Source: JBDSLU01 sp039916225
Lineage (GTDB): Bacteria > Acidobacteriota > Vicinamibacteria > Vicinamibacterales > Vicinamibacteraceae
DNA: 8,221 nt
Direction of reading: 5' to 3'
Assembly (NCBI GenBank): GCA_039916225.1
Contig: JBDSLU010000367.1
Span: 1-8,221 of the forward strand
The notes under the pieces were generated by a model. It was not told the DNA's origin and did not search any database. It saw only the letters and a list, made by a program, of their open reading frames with translations. Position numbers and translations under genes: made by a program. Shown in pieces: positions 1 through 5,712 of this stretch; position 1 is the first letter of the stretch; every line of letters begins with the position of its first letter.

Positions 1-3000
1 GCACGTCGCTGAACCCGATGTGCATGTTGTTTTCTGGGTCCAGGAGGTCATAGCCGCCACGGGCATTGCCGCCGGCGTTGAAGCCCTGGTTGTCCTCGAC
101 GGTGTCGGTGTTGTCGTGCTCGCGCGAGAACGTGTAGCTGGCGTCGAACGTCAGGCCGGCGGACAGACGACGCGACGCCCGCAGGATCAGGGAGTGATAG
201 TCGGCCTTGGCGCCCGAGCGGTTGATCGCGGCGTTCGGTCCGATCAACAGCGGATACGGGAATATCGTGTTCTGCCGCGCGATCGTGCGGCTCGCCAGCG
301 GTCCGGCGAACGGCAGGAGCGCGCCCGTCGTCGGCTGGAAGGGGTTGGCGACCTGCTGCGTCGCCGGGTTCAGCGATCCATTCGAGGCGATGTACTGCGC
401 GCGCCAGGTGTCGAGGGTGGCCTGGTCGACGTTCTGGAGCGTCTGGATGGGGAACGAGCGGTTCAGCAGGTCGCTGCTCAACGACGCGCTGTAGCCGACC
501 GACACCATGAAGCTGTCGCCCAGGCGCCGCTCCAGGAAGGCGTTCCACTGCTGCACGCGGCCGTTCTTGAAGTCGCGGGCGAAGCGCGCCTCGCCGATGC
601 CGTAGATGCCCGGCGCGTTCGGATCGCCGCCGATGGCCGGCGACAGCGGTGAGGTGTCGGCGAACGTGCCGACCGGAACGCCGGCCGGGTTCAGGCCGTA
701 GGGAATCTGGCTGACGCCGGCCGAGAAGTTGGCCGAGCCGTAGTCGGTCGGGCCGGAGAAGTAGCCGGTGTTGCTCGGCAGGTAGGTGACACCGTAGCCG
801 CCGCGCAGCACCATGCGATCGCTGATCTGATAGGCGGCGCCGACGCGCGGCCCCCAGTTGTTGTACTGGGTGTCCCACAGGTTGCGGCTGTAGCCGTCGA
901 CGCCAGGGAACGCAATCGCGCCCTGCGAGCCGAACTCGTTGGCGGCGTCCAGGTCGAACGCCGACATGCGGTTGTAGCGCTCGGTCGGCCCCGGCTGGAT
1001 CTCGTAGCGCAGACCCAGGTTGACCGTCAGCCGCTGCGTCGCGCGCCAGTCGTTCTGCGAGTAGACCGCGAAGTACTTCTGCGCGAACGCCGGCAGCACG
1101 TTGGCGCCCGGCCGGATCCACCACAGGCCGGCGCCGAGGAGCGGGCCGGCAGCGTTGATGCCACGTTGCGCGTTGGTGCGCGTCAGCGACGCGACGCCAC
1201 CGTTGGCGGTCACGTACTCGAAGTTGAAGTTGCCACCCACCTGGTTGAAGGGCGACGGCAGCGCCACCGAGCCCTGCTCGGGATCGGCGTAGTTCGACAG
1301 CAGGTTGCGGTACTCGAAGCCGGTCTTGTGGATCCACGCGCCGCGCGTCTTGGTGGCGCTCGCCGCGACCGAGTGACTGGTCTGATACTCGCGCTTGGTG
1401 TTGAAGTTGCCTGTCGTGAGCGCGCCCCAGTTGTTGCCGCCGCCACCGGCGCCGCCGGTGAACCCGTTCGGGCTGATGTTCGGGGCGACCCCCGGGAACA
1501 GCATGATGCCCTGCAGATTGGCCGGCACGCCAAAGCGGTCGTAGTCGGTGAATCCTTCCTTGTCGCCGCTCAGGTTCTTGGTGTTGATGCGGCTGACGCC
1601 GTAGCGCACGTCGAGCAGCAGCGTCGGTCCGAGGACGACCGCGTCGCCGACCTGCACGAACGGGTTCTTGTCGCCGCGGATGCCGTCGGCGCCGTTGAAC
1701 GGCGACTGGCCGAACGGACGCGGCGTGATGATCTCGGCGTAGGAGATGCCGCCACTGCCGTAGAAGGAGTGCCGGCCACTGCGGAAGTCGACGCGGCTGT
1801 TCGAGCTGTAGCGGCGGATGGTCTGGTCGATCGCCGCCTGGAAGTTGTTGGTGTTGTAGACGTCGTCCGGCGTCCGGTTGGGCAGCGGGTAGAAGCTGTA
1901 TATGTACAGCGCCGCCGCGTTCGGATTGGTGATGCGGGCGTTGGGAATCTCACGCCGCTGGTAGAGGTCCGCCCCCTGCTGGCTGACGCTGAACGGGTCG
2001 AAGATTCGCGCTGGAATCGGCCGGCCGTTCTCGTCCTGGATGAGCGTCTGGCTGAAGTCGCCGACTCGCTCGAGGGCGGTGGGCACGGTCATCAGCGACG
2101 TCTGAGTGTTGTTGTGCCGCAGCTGGTGGTAGCTGGTGAAGAAGAACAGCTTGTTGCGGAGGATGGGGCCGCCGTAGGTGCCGCCCAGATCCTGGACGCG
2201 GAACTCGCGCTTGGCGATGCGCTGGGCGTTGTTCGAGAAGGAGTTGGCGTCGAGGCGCTCGTCACGACCGAGGTAGCTGACCTGGCCGGAGAACTTGTTG
2301 GTGCCCGACTTCGTGCTCATCGAGATGACAGCCTGGCCGCGGCCGTACTCGGCGCTGAAGTTGTTGGAGATGACCCGCACTTCCTGCAGGCCCTCGGTGT
2401 TGGGCACGACCGACGCTTCGTTGTAGCCGCCGCCCATTACCGGCAGGCCGTCTAGCTGGATGTCGTTGGTGAACGCGCGGCCGCCGTTGACGCCGACGGC
2501 CGACCACTGGCGCCGCCCATCGACGCCGATGCCGAAGGAGTTGACGCTGGTGGTGTCCTGCGACGCCGGCCGGCCCACCGCGCCCGCCTGCAACATCGCG
2601 TACTGCAATGGGTTCTGGGTGAGGTTGGGCAGCGAGTCGATCATCTTGGCGTTCATCGCGCCTTCGACCGAGCTGCTGTCCGTCTGGATCAGGCCGGTCG
2701 ACGCGCCCACCTCGACTGTTTCGCCGAGGGTGCTGAGCTTCAGCTCGACCGCGATGCGGACCGTCTGTGCCGTCTCGACCGGGATGCTGGTCTGCCTGAA
2801 CTGCGAGAAGCCGGCCAGCGTCACGCTGACGGTGTAGGGCCCGGCCGAGAGGTAGGGCGCGGTGAACACGCCGGCATCGGTGGTCACCAGCTCGGTCGTG
2901 CTGTTGGTGTCCTGATTGGTCACGACGATGGCGGCGCCGGGCAGGACCGCGCCGGTGCTGTCGGTGACCGTGCCGGTGATCGTGGCGGAGCGGATCTGCG

Positions 3001-3073
3001 CGGACACGGGTCCGACACAGGCGAAGAGGGCAACCAGCAACACCCCGAGACGTACTCGTTGGCTCGTCGTCAC
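1..3073 (-). CDS. Oar-like TonB-dependent receptor with carboxypeptidase-regulatory-like N-terminal domain (partial, C-terminus off left edge)
   Basis: Outer-membrane receptor expected to import a large or scarce substrate using TonB energy; the substrate cannot be read from the sequence. The frame stays open from GTG 3073 to the left edge, giving 1024 visible residues; the end of the barrel is missing. Residues 1-25 form a signal peptide (hydrophobic VLLVALFACVG, then VSA before Gln26). Residues about 29-113 match a carboxypeptidase-regulatory-like beta-sandwich (TITGTVTDSTGAVLPGA). ETVEVGAS just after it resembles a TonB box. The plug follows, about 135-255, with VRVISNNFSAEYGRG ending near residue 246. 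The barrel begins near 265 and shows two signatures I associate with the Oar-like group, KLFFFTSYHQLR (308-319) and ERVGDFS (335-341). The start is supported by GGGGGAGGT five bases upstream and by the signal peptide that follows directly. The family call is firm; the ligand is unknown. Confidence 0.93.
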   Translation of the reverse strand, partial: MTTSQRVRLGVLLVALFACVGPVSAQIRSATITGTVTDSTGAVLPGAAIVVTNQDTNSTTELVTTDAGVFTAPYLSAGPYTVSVTLAGFSQFRQTSIPVETAQTVRIAVELKLSTLGETVEVGASTGLIQTDSSSVEGAMNAKMIDSLPNLTQNPLQYAMLQAGAVGRPASQDTTSVNSFGIGVDGRRQWSAVGVNGGRAFTNDIQLDGLPVMGGGYNEASVVPNTEGLQEVRVISNNFSAEYGRGQAVISMSTKSGTNKFSGQVSYLGRDERLDANSFSNNAQRIAKREFRVQDLGGTYGGPILRNKLFFFTSYHQLRHNNTQTSLMTVPTALERVGDFSQTLIQDENGRPIPARIFDPFSVSQQGADLYQRREIPNARITNPNAAALYIYSFYPLPNRTPDDVYNTNNFQAAIDQTIRRYSSNSRVDFRSGRHSFYGSGGISYAEIITPRPFGQSPFNGADGIRGDKNPFVQVGDAVVLGPTLLLDVRYGVSRINTKNLSGDKEGFTDYDRFGVPANLQGIMLFPGVAPNISPNGFTGGAGGGGNNWGALTTGNFNTKREYQTSHSVAASATKTRGAWIHKTGFEYRNLLSNYADPEQGSVALPSPFNQVGGNFNFEYVTANGGVASLTRTNAQRGINAAGPLLGAGLWWIRPGANVLPAFAQKYFAVYSQNDWRATQRLTVNLGLRYEIQPGPTERYNRMSAFDLDAANEFGSQGAIAFPGVDGYSRNLWDTQYNNWGPRVGAAYQISDRMVLRGGYGVTYLPSNTGYFSGPTDYGSANFSAGVSQIPYGLNPAGVPVGTFADTSPLSPAIGGDPNAPGIYGIGEARFARDFKNGRVQQWNAFLERRLGDSFMVSVGYSASLSSDLLNRSFPIQTLQNVDQATLDTWRAQYIASNGSLNPATQQVANPFQPTTGALLPFAGPLASRTIARQNTIFPYPLLIGPNAAINRSGAKADYHSLILRASRRLSAGLTFDASYTFSREHDNTDTVEDNQGFNAGGNARGGYDLLDPENNMHIGFSDV

Positions 3074-3077
3074 GACG

Positions 3078-3086
3078 ACCTCCCCC
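3078..3086 (-). promoter_or_regulatory. Ribosome binding site of the TonB-dependent receptor
   Basis: Read on the minus strand this is GGGGGAGGT, with its GGAGG core 5 bases before GTG 3073. It decides for the GTG start over an in-frame TTG at 3091-3089, which lies upstream of the purine tract and so could not use it. Confidence 0.75.
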
Positions 3087-3150
3087 GTCAACGCGCCGGC
3101 AACTGTGCCGCCGGACGACGTTGCGTATAGTGAAATGAACGGTGCGCAGA

Positions 3151-3179
3151 ATCCTAGCCAAGGAGGTCCATCGCGTCAA
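3151..3179 (-). promoter_or_regulatory. Sigma70-type promoter of the TonB-dependent receptor
   Basis: On the minus strand a -35 box TTGACG (3179-3174) and a -10 box TAGGAT (3156-3151) are separated by exactly 17 bases. Each box differs from the housekeeping consensus by one or two bases. Transcription would begin near 3144, giving an untranslated leader of about 70 bases before GTG 3073. The boxes are seen directly; promoter activity is inferred from their match, spacing and position. Confidence 0.7.
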
Positions 3180-3191
3180 GCGACGGATATC

Positions 3192-3210
3192 TGTTGCGCT
3201 ATGCGCAACA
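3192..3210. promoter_or_regulatory. 19-bp perfect palindrome, candidate operator between divergent genes
   Basis: TGTTGCGC and GCGCAACA are exact inverted copies around the 3-base centre TAT. The element lies 12 bases upstream of the -35 box of the receptor promoter, with its centre near -57 of the predicted start, and 85 bases upstream of the BKACE start codon. Two-fold symmetric sites of this size typically bind dimeric helix-turn-helix regulators. From this position it could activate the receptor gene, control the BKACE gene, or both. The family of the binding protein cannot be told, and no regulator gene lies next to it. No second full copy was seen in the window. Confidence 0.55.
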
Positions 3211-3280
3211 ACGCGAGGCTTACTGATCAGGTGAGGCTCCAGATGCAGGCGGAGCGCCGACCTGTCAGACTCTCGCGCAC

Positions 3281-3286
3281 AGGAGA
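3281..3286 (+). promoter_or_regulatory. Ribosome binding site of the BKACE gene
   Basis: AGGAGA lies nine bases before GTG 3296. It favours that codon over the in-frame GTG at 3302, which would be 15 bases away. Confidence 0.6.
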
Positions 3287-3295
3287 TCCAGACGC

Positions 3296-4243
3296 GTGGC
3301 CGTGACCCCATCCTCGAACCGTTCCGTGATCGTCACCTGCGCCGTCACCGGCGCGATCCACACGCCGACGATGAGCGCGCACCTGCCCATCACACCGGCT
3401 CAGATCGCCGCGGAGGCGATCGGCGCGGCCCAGGCCGGCGCCGCGATCGTGCACCTGCACGCGCGCGATCCCATCGACGGGCGGCCGTCGCCATCGCCGG
3501 ATCTGTTCAAGGAGTTCCTGCCGCGGATCAAGGCGGGCTGCGACGCGGTGATCAACATCACCACCGGCGGCGGTCAGAACATGACCGTGCAGCAGCGGCT
3601 GGCATGCGCCCTCGACTGCCAGCCGGAGATGTGTTCACTGAACATGGGGTCGATGAACTTCGGCCTCTACCCCACGCTGAACCGCTACAAGACGTTCACC
3701 CACGAGTGGGAACCGGCCTACCTCGAAGGCAGCCGCGACTTCATCTTCAAGAACACCTTCGCCGACATCGAATACATCCTCGAGCACGTCGGCAAAGGCT
3801 GCGGCGCCCGCTTCGAGTTCGAGTGCTACGACGTCGGGCATCTCTACAACCTCGCCCACGTGGTCGATCGCAAGCTGGTCGAGCCGCCCTTCTTCGTCCA
3901 GACGATCTTCGGCATCCTCGGCGGCATCGGGGCCGACGCCGAGAACCTGCTGCACATGCGGCGGACCGCCGACAAGCTGTTCGGCGACACCTACGAATGG
4001 TCGGTGCTGGCGGCGGGCCGCCATCAGATGCCGATGGCGACGATGGCCGCGACGATGGGCGGCAACGTCAGGGTGGGGCTCGAGGACAGCGTCTACATCG
4101 GCAAGGGGAAGCTGGCGACGAGCAACGCCGAACAAGTCACCAAGATTCGCCGCATCCTCGGCGAACTGTCATTCGACGTCGCGACGCCCGCCGAAGCGCG
4201 CCAGCGCCTCGCCCTCAAGGGCGTCACGAACGTCCGGTTCTGA
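3296..4243 (+). CDS. Beta-keto acid cleavage enzyme (BKACE family, formerly DUF849; often annotated 3-keto-5-aminohexanoate cleavage protein)
   Basis: A cytoplasmic metal-dependent enzyme of the TIM-barrel BKACE family. Family members condense a beta-keto acid with acetyl-CoA to give acetoacetate and a new acyl-CoA. The 315-residue length fits the family. CAVTGAIHTPT (15-25) is the usual N-terminal strand; HLHAR (53-57) carries the two metal-binding histidines; NITTGG (87-92) and SLNMGSMNF (114-122) are conserved core motifs; RVGLED (259-264) supplies the third metal ligand Glu263, with Arg259 and Asp264 matching, from memory, catalytic Arg226 and Asp231 of the lysine-fermentation enzyme Kce. 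The Glu14 that Kce uses to hold the substrate amine appears to be Ile21 or His22 here, so the substrate is probably not 3-keto-5-aminohexanoate. It stands alone on its strand with no CoA-transferase or lysine-fermentation genes nearby. Family certain, substrate unknown. Confidence 0.95.
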   Translation: MAVTPSSNRSVIVTCAVTGAIHTPTMSAHLPITPAQIAAEAIGAAQAGAAIVHLHARDPIDGRPSPSPDLFKEFLPRIKAGCDAVINITTGGGQNMTVQQRLACALDCQPEMCSLNMGSMNFGLYPTLNRYKTFTHEWEPAYLEGSRDFIFKNTFADIEYILEHVGKGCGARFEFECYDVGHLYNLAHVVDRKLVEPPFFVQTIFGILGGIGADAENLLHMRRTADKLFGDTYEWSVLAAGRHQMPMATMAATMGGNVRVGLEDSVYIGKGKLATSNAEQVTKIRRILGELSFDVATPAEARQRLALKGVTNVRF

Positions 4244-4257
4244 TGGGTCGCGGCGCG

Positions 4258-4295
4258 GGACGACTCCGGAGCCCGCCAGGGCTCCGGAGCCGTCC
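4258..4295. terminator. Long hairpin between convergent genes, candidate bidirectional terminator
   Basis: CTCCGGAGCCC (4264-4274) and its exact inverse GGGCTCCGGAG (4279-4289) enclose a four-base loop, GCCA. GGACG (4258-4262) and CGTCC (4291-4295) extend the stem to 17 positions with a single A-C mismatch. It begins 14 bases after the BKACE stop and ends two bases from the stop codon of the response regulator, so it can fold at the end of both transcripts. Neither side has a run of T, so it is not a classic intrinsic terminator. It may need Rho, act by stem strength alone, or protect 3' ends. Confidence 0.55.
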
Positions 4296-4297
4296 TG

Positions 4298-5047
4298 CTA
4301 CCACTCGGGCGTGGGGGACAACCCGGCGTGGTCGGGGGATGGTGAGGCGGGGGAATCGAGGCGGGAGACCGCGAGCATGTAGCCGACGCCGCGGACGGTG
4401 ACGATGCGGGCACCGCAGGCGATCTTTCGTCGCAGGCGGCTGATGTGGACGTCCAGTGAGCGATCGAGGGGCGACGCCTGCCGGCCCCAGGCGGCGCGCG
4501 TCAGGTCTTCGCGCAGCACCTTGCGGCCGGCGTGGCGCACCAGGTGCTCGAGCAGATCGAACTCGACGGCGGTGAGGGCGACGCTGGTACCGTCGACGTG
4601 GGCCTGGCGCGCCGAGCATTCGAGCCGTACGCCGCCGGCCTCGGCGATGCCGAGGACCGCCCGGTCGACGCGCTGCCGCCGCAAGACGGCGCGCATGCGG
4701 GCCACGACCTCCTCCGGGTCGAGCGGGCCGCCGACATAGTCGTCGGCCCCGCTCTCGAGTGTCTCCACCGGATCGGCGGCGCGGGTGAGGAGCGAGATGA
4801 CCACCACCGGCAGCGAGCTGCGGGCGCGGAAGGCGCGCACCGCTTCCGGCGCGTTGAGGCCGGCGATGGCCGCGTCGAGCAGCAGCAGCCGATAGCCGTC
4901 GGCGGCCGGACCGAGCCCACGGTCGGCGTCGGGCTCCCATGCCAGCCGCAGGCCCCGCGCGGCGCACGGGCCGCGCAGCAGCAGCGGCAGGTCGGATCGA
5001 TCCGACACCAGCAGCACGGCTGCGACCTCGCCGGCCGGCTCGCCCAT
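4298..5047 (-). CDS. OmpR/PhoB-family response regulator with atypical receiver domain
   Basis: A DNA-binding regulator of 249 residues, the usual length for OmpR/PhoB proteins. Receiver, about 10-125: beta-1 VLLVSD keeps only one of the usual two acidic residues (Asp16); LLLLD gives phospho-acceptor candidate Asp58; PVVVIS supplies Ser85 at the conserved Thr/Ser position. GADDYVGGPLD has glycine (Gly107) where nearly all receivers have the lysine of the TKP motif. Winged helix, about 136-227: LTAVEFDLLEHL, then the recognition-helix signature SLDVHISRLRRKI and the wing RIVTVRGVGYMLAV, all typical. A 21-residue Ser/Pro-rich tail follows. TGAGGA seven bases before ATG 5047 overlaps the upstream stop codon, so the gene is probably translationally coupled to the lipoprotein gene; GTG 5050 is an alternative start. 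No histidine kinase is in view. Family firm; the lost lysine suggests altered or no phosphorylation control. Confidence 0.93.
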   Translation of the reverse strand: MGEPAGEVAAVLLVSDRSDLPLLLRGPCAARGLRLAWEPDADRGLGPAADGYRLLLLDAAIAGLNAPEAVRAFRARSSLPVVVISLLTRAADPVETLESGADDYVGGPLDPEEVVARMRAVLRRQRVDRAVLGIAEAGGVRLECSARQAHVDGTSVALTAVEFDLLEHLVRHAGRKVLREDLTRAAWGRQASPLDRSLDVHISRLRRKIACGARIVTVRGVGYMLAVSRLDSPASPSPDHAGLSPTPEW

Positions 5048-5054
5048 CACCGCG

Positions 5055-5060
5055 TCCTCA
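5055..5060 (-). promoter_or_regulatory. Ribosome binding site of the response regulator, overlapping the lipoprotein stop
   Basis: TGAGGA on the minus strand begins with the TGA stop of the lipoprotein gene and lies seven bases before ATG 5047. A ribosome terminating on the lipoprotein would already sit on this site, the usual arrangement for translational coupling. Confidence 0.65.
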
Positions 5061-5630
5061 CGGCGCGACCTTGATGTCGACGGTCTTCTGAAAGGTGCTG
5101 CCGTCGTTGTCGACGAACGAGGCGGCCACCTGCACGATCGCCTCCTTGCGCAGGCTGGGTAAGTCGTACCAGGCCTCGAAGGTCAACGTGACCGGGCTGT
5201 TGATGCCGGAGAACTGGTTGCCGCTGGCGCTGAGCGTGACGAACTCGAACTTCTCGCTGTCGCTGCCGGTCGGCGGCGTGACGATGCCGCCGGTGGCCTG
5301 CTTGATGGTGATCGTCGTGGCGACGACGCGGACCGGATATTCGATGTCGAGGTCGTCGTCATCGGCGTTCGCGTTCAAGGCGATGTTGGCCGAGAACACG
5401 GTGTGCCAGTCATACGTCAGGATGTCGTCCGGCTGGTTGTTGCCGCGGACGATGCGATACGTCCGGCCCCCGGTCTGGCCGTCCGCCACGATCGGATCGG
5501 GGTTGGCGGTGATGTCGACCGCCTCGTCGAAGCGGATGGTGTCACTCGGGTCGGTCGGGCTCTGGCACCCCACGGCGGCCAGCGCCGAGAAGAGCACGGC
5601 GTAGCGGGCGCCAGCGATAGCACGGGTCAT
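5058..5630 (-). CDS. Small predicted lipoprotein of unknown function
   Basis: I do not recognise a named family. From ATG 5630 the protein has 190 residues. Residues 1-21 are a lipoprotein signal (Arg3 and Arg9, then AVLFSALAAVG), with the lipobox ending at Cys22, so it should be exported and lipid-anchored. After a short linker (QSPTDPSD) the mature part is rich in alternating beta-strand patterns with few cysteines and no TPR or SmpA-like pattern, so it does not look like BamB, BamD or BamE. ITANPDPIVADGQT (about 40-53 of this start) resembles the first strand of bacterial Ig-like domains, suggesting a beta-sandwich; ANADDDDLD is a local acidic patch. The start is supported by TGAGGA seven bases upstream; an in-frame ATG at 5669 would put 13 polar residues before the signal. 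It lies 82 bases after the BamA stop and seven bases before the regulator's GTG codon, so a shared transcript is likely. Confidence 0.85.
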   Translation of the reverse strand: MTRAIAGARYAVLFSALAAVGCQSPTDPSDTIRFDEAVDITANPDPIVADGQTGGRTYRIVRGNNQPDDILTYDWHTVFSANIALNANADDDDLDIEYPVRVVATTITIKQATGGIVTPPTGSDSEKFEFVTLSASGNQFSGINSPVTLTFEAWYDLPSLRKEAIVQVAASFVDNDGSTFQKTVDIKVAP

Positions 5631-5637
5631 CAACGGA

Positions 5638-5643
5638 TCCTCA
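5638..5643 (-). promoter_or_regulatory. Ribosome binding site of the lipoprotein gene
   Basis: TGAGGA on the minus strand, seven bases before ATG 5630. The response regulator has the identical hexamer at the identical distance (5060-5055 before ATG 5047), which supports both start choices. Confidence 0.65.
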
Positions 5644-5668
5644 CAGTCCACAGGGCACATCCCTCGCA

Positions 5669-5697
5669 CACGCCCCCGGTGCCGGACGGCGGGCGTG
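5669..5697. repeat. Weak inverted repeat between the BamA and lipoprotein genes
   Basis: CACGCCC (5669-5675) and GGGCGTG (5691-5697) are exact seven-base inverted copies around a GC-rich 15-base loop, in the 82-base gap after the BamA stop. It could lower read-through or mark an mRNA processing point between the two genes. No T-run follows, and chance pairing is easy in DNA this rich in G and C. Confidence 0.3.
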
Positions 5698-5712
5698 CGG
5701 TGTCGAACGCGG

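Larger units (their letters stand above)
3074..3295. other. Divergent intergenic regulatory region
   Basis: This 222-bp stretch separates the divergent receptor and BKACE genes and contains the receptor promoter, the palindrome and both ribosome binding sites. No convincing plus-strand promoter for the BKACE gene was found. The best guess, TTGCGC at 3194-3199 with CTTACT at 3219-3224, has a long 19-base spacer, a poor -10 box and an overlap with the palindrome. CTGATCAG at 3223-3230 is a short palindrome of unclear meaning. The region is less GC-rich than the flanking genes, as expected for a promoter region. Confidence 0.6.

Noticed and set aside
48..1337. Long minus-strand frame of 429 codons inside the receptor gene
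   Set aside because: Its translation is Arg/Pro/Gln-rich with no domain, while the overlapping frame gives a coherent barrel with conserved motifs. It is a high-GC shadow.
1166..2455. Long plus-strand frame of 429 codons antisense to the receptor gene
   Set aside because: Val/Ala/Arg-rich translation with no motif or ribosome binding site. High-GC codon use on the real strand leaves this frame open.
3121..3135. TATA-containing sequence as a second -10 box for the receptor gene
   Set aside because: The minus strand reads CACTATACGC here, but no acceptable -35 box lies 16-18 bases upstream; the promoter at 3151-3179 is much better.
3160..3167. Perfect Shine-Dalgarno-like AAGGAGGT on the plus strand
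   Set aside because: No start codon follows at a usable distance (the next ATG is at 3201), and it falls in the spacer of the minus-strand promoter, so it is probably coincidental.
2262..3311. Minus-strand frame of 349 codons over the start of the receptor and the promoter region
   Set aside because: It is out of frame with the signal peptide and plug domain, has no recognisable domain, and would run through the promoter and palindrome.
3604..4401. Plus-strand frame of 265 codons overlapping the BKACE gene
   Set aside because: Arg/Pro-rich, no motif, and it passes through the intergenic hairpin; a shadow of the real gene.
4224..4967. Minus-strand frame of 247 codons overlapping the response regulator
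   Set aside because: Arg-rich low-complexity translation. The true frame shows complete receiver and winged-helix domains.
5667..5669. ATG at 5669 as the start of the lipoprotein
   Set aside because: It would add 13 polar residues before the signal sequence and lacks a ribosome binding site, whereas ATG 5630 has TGAGGA at seven bases.
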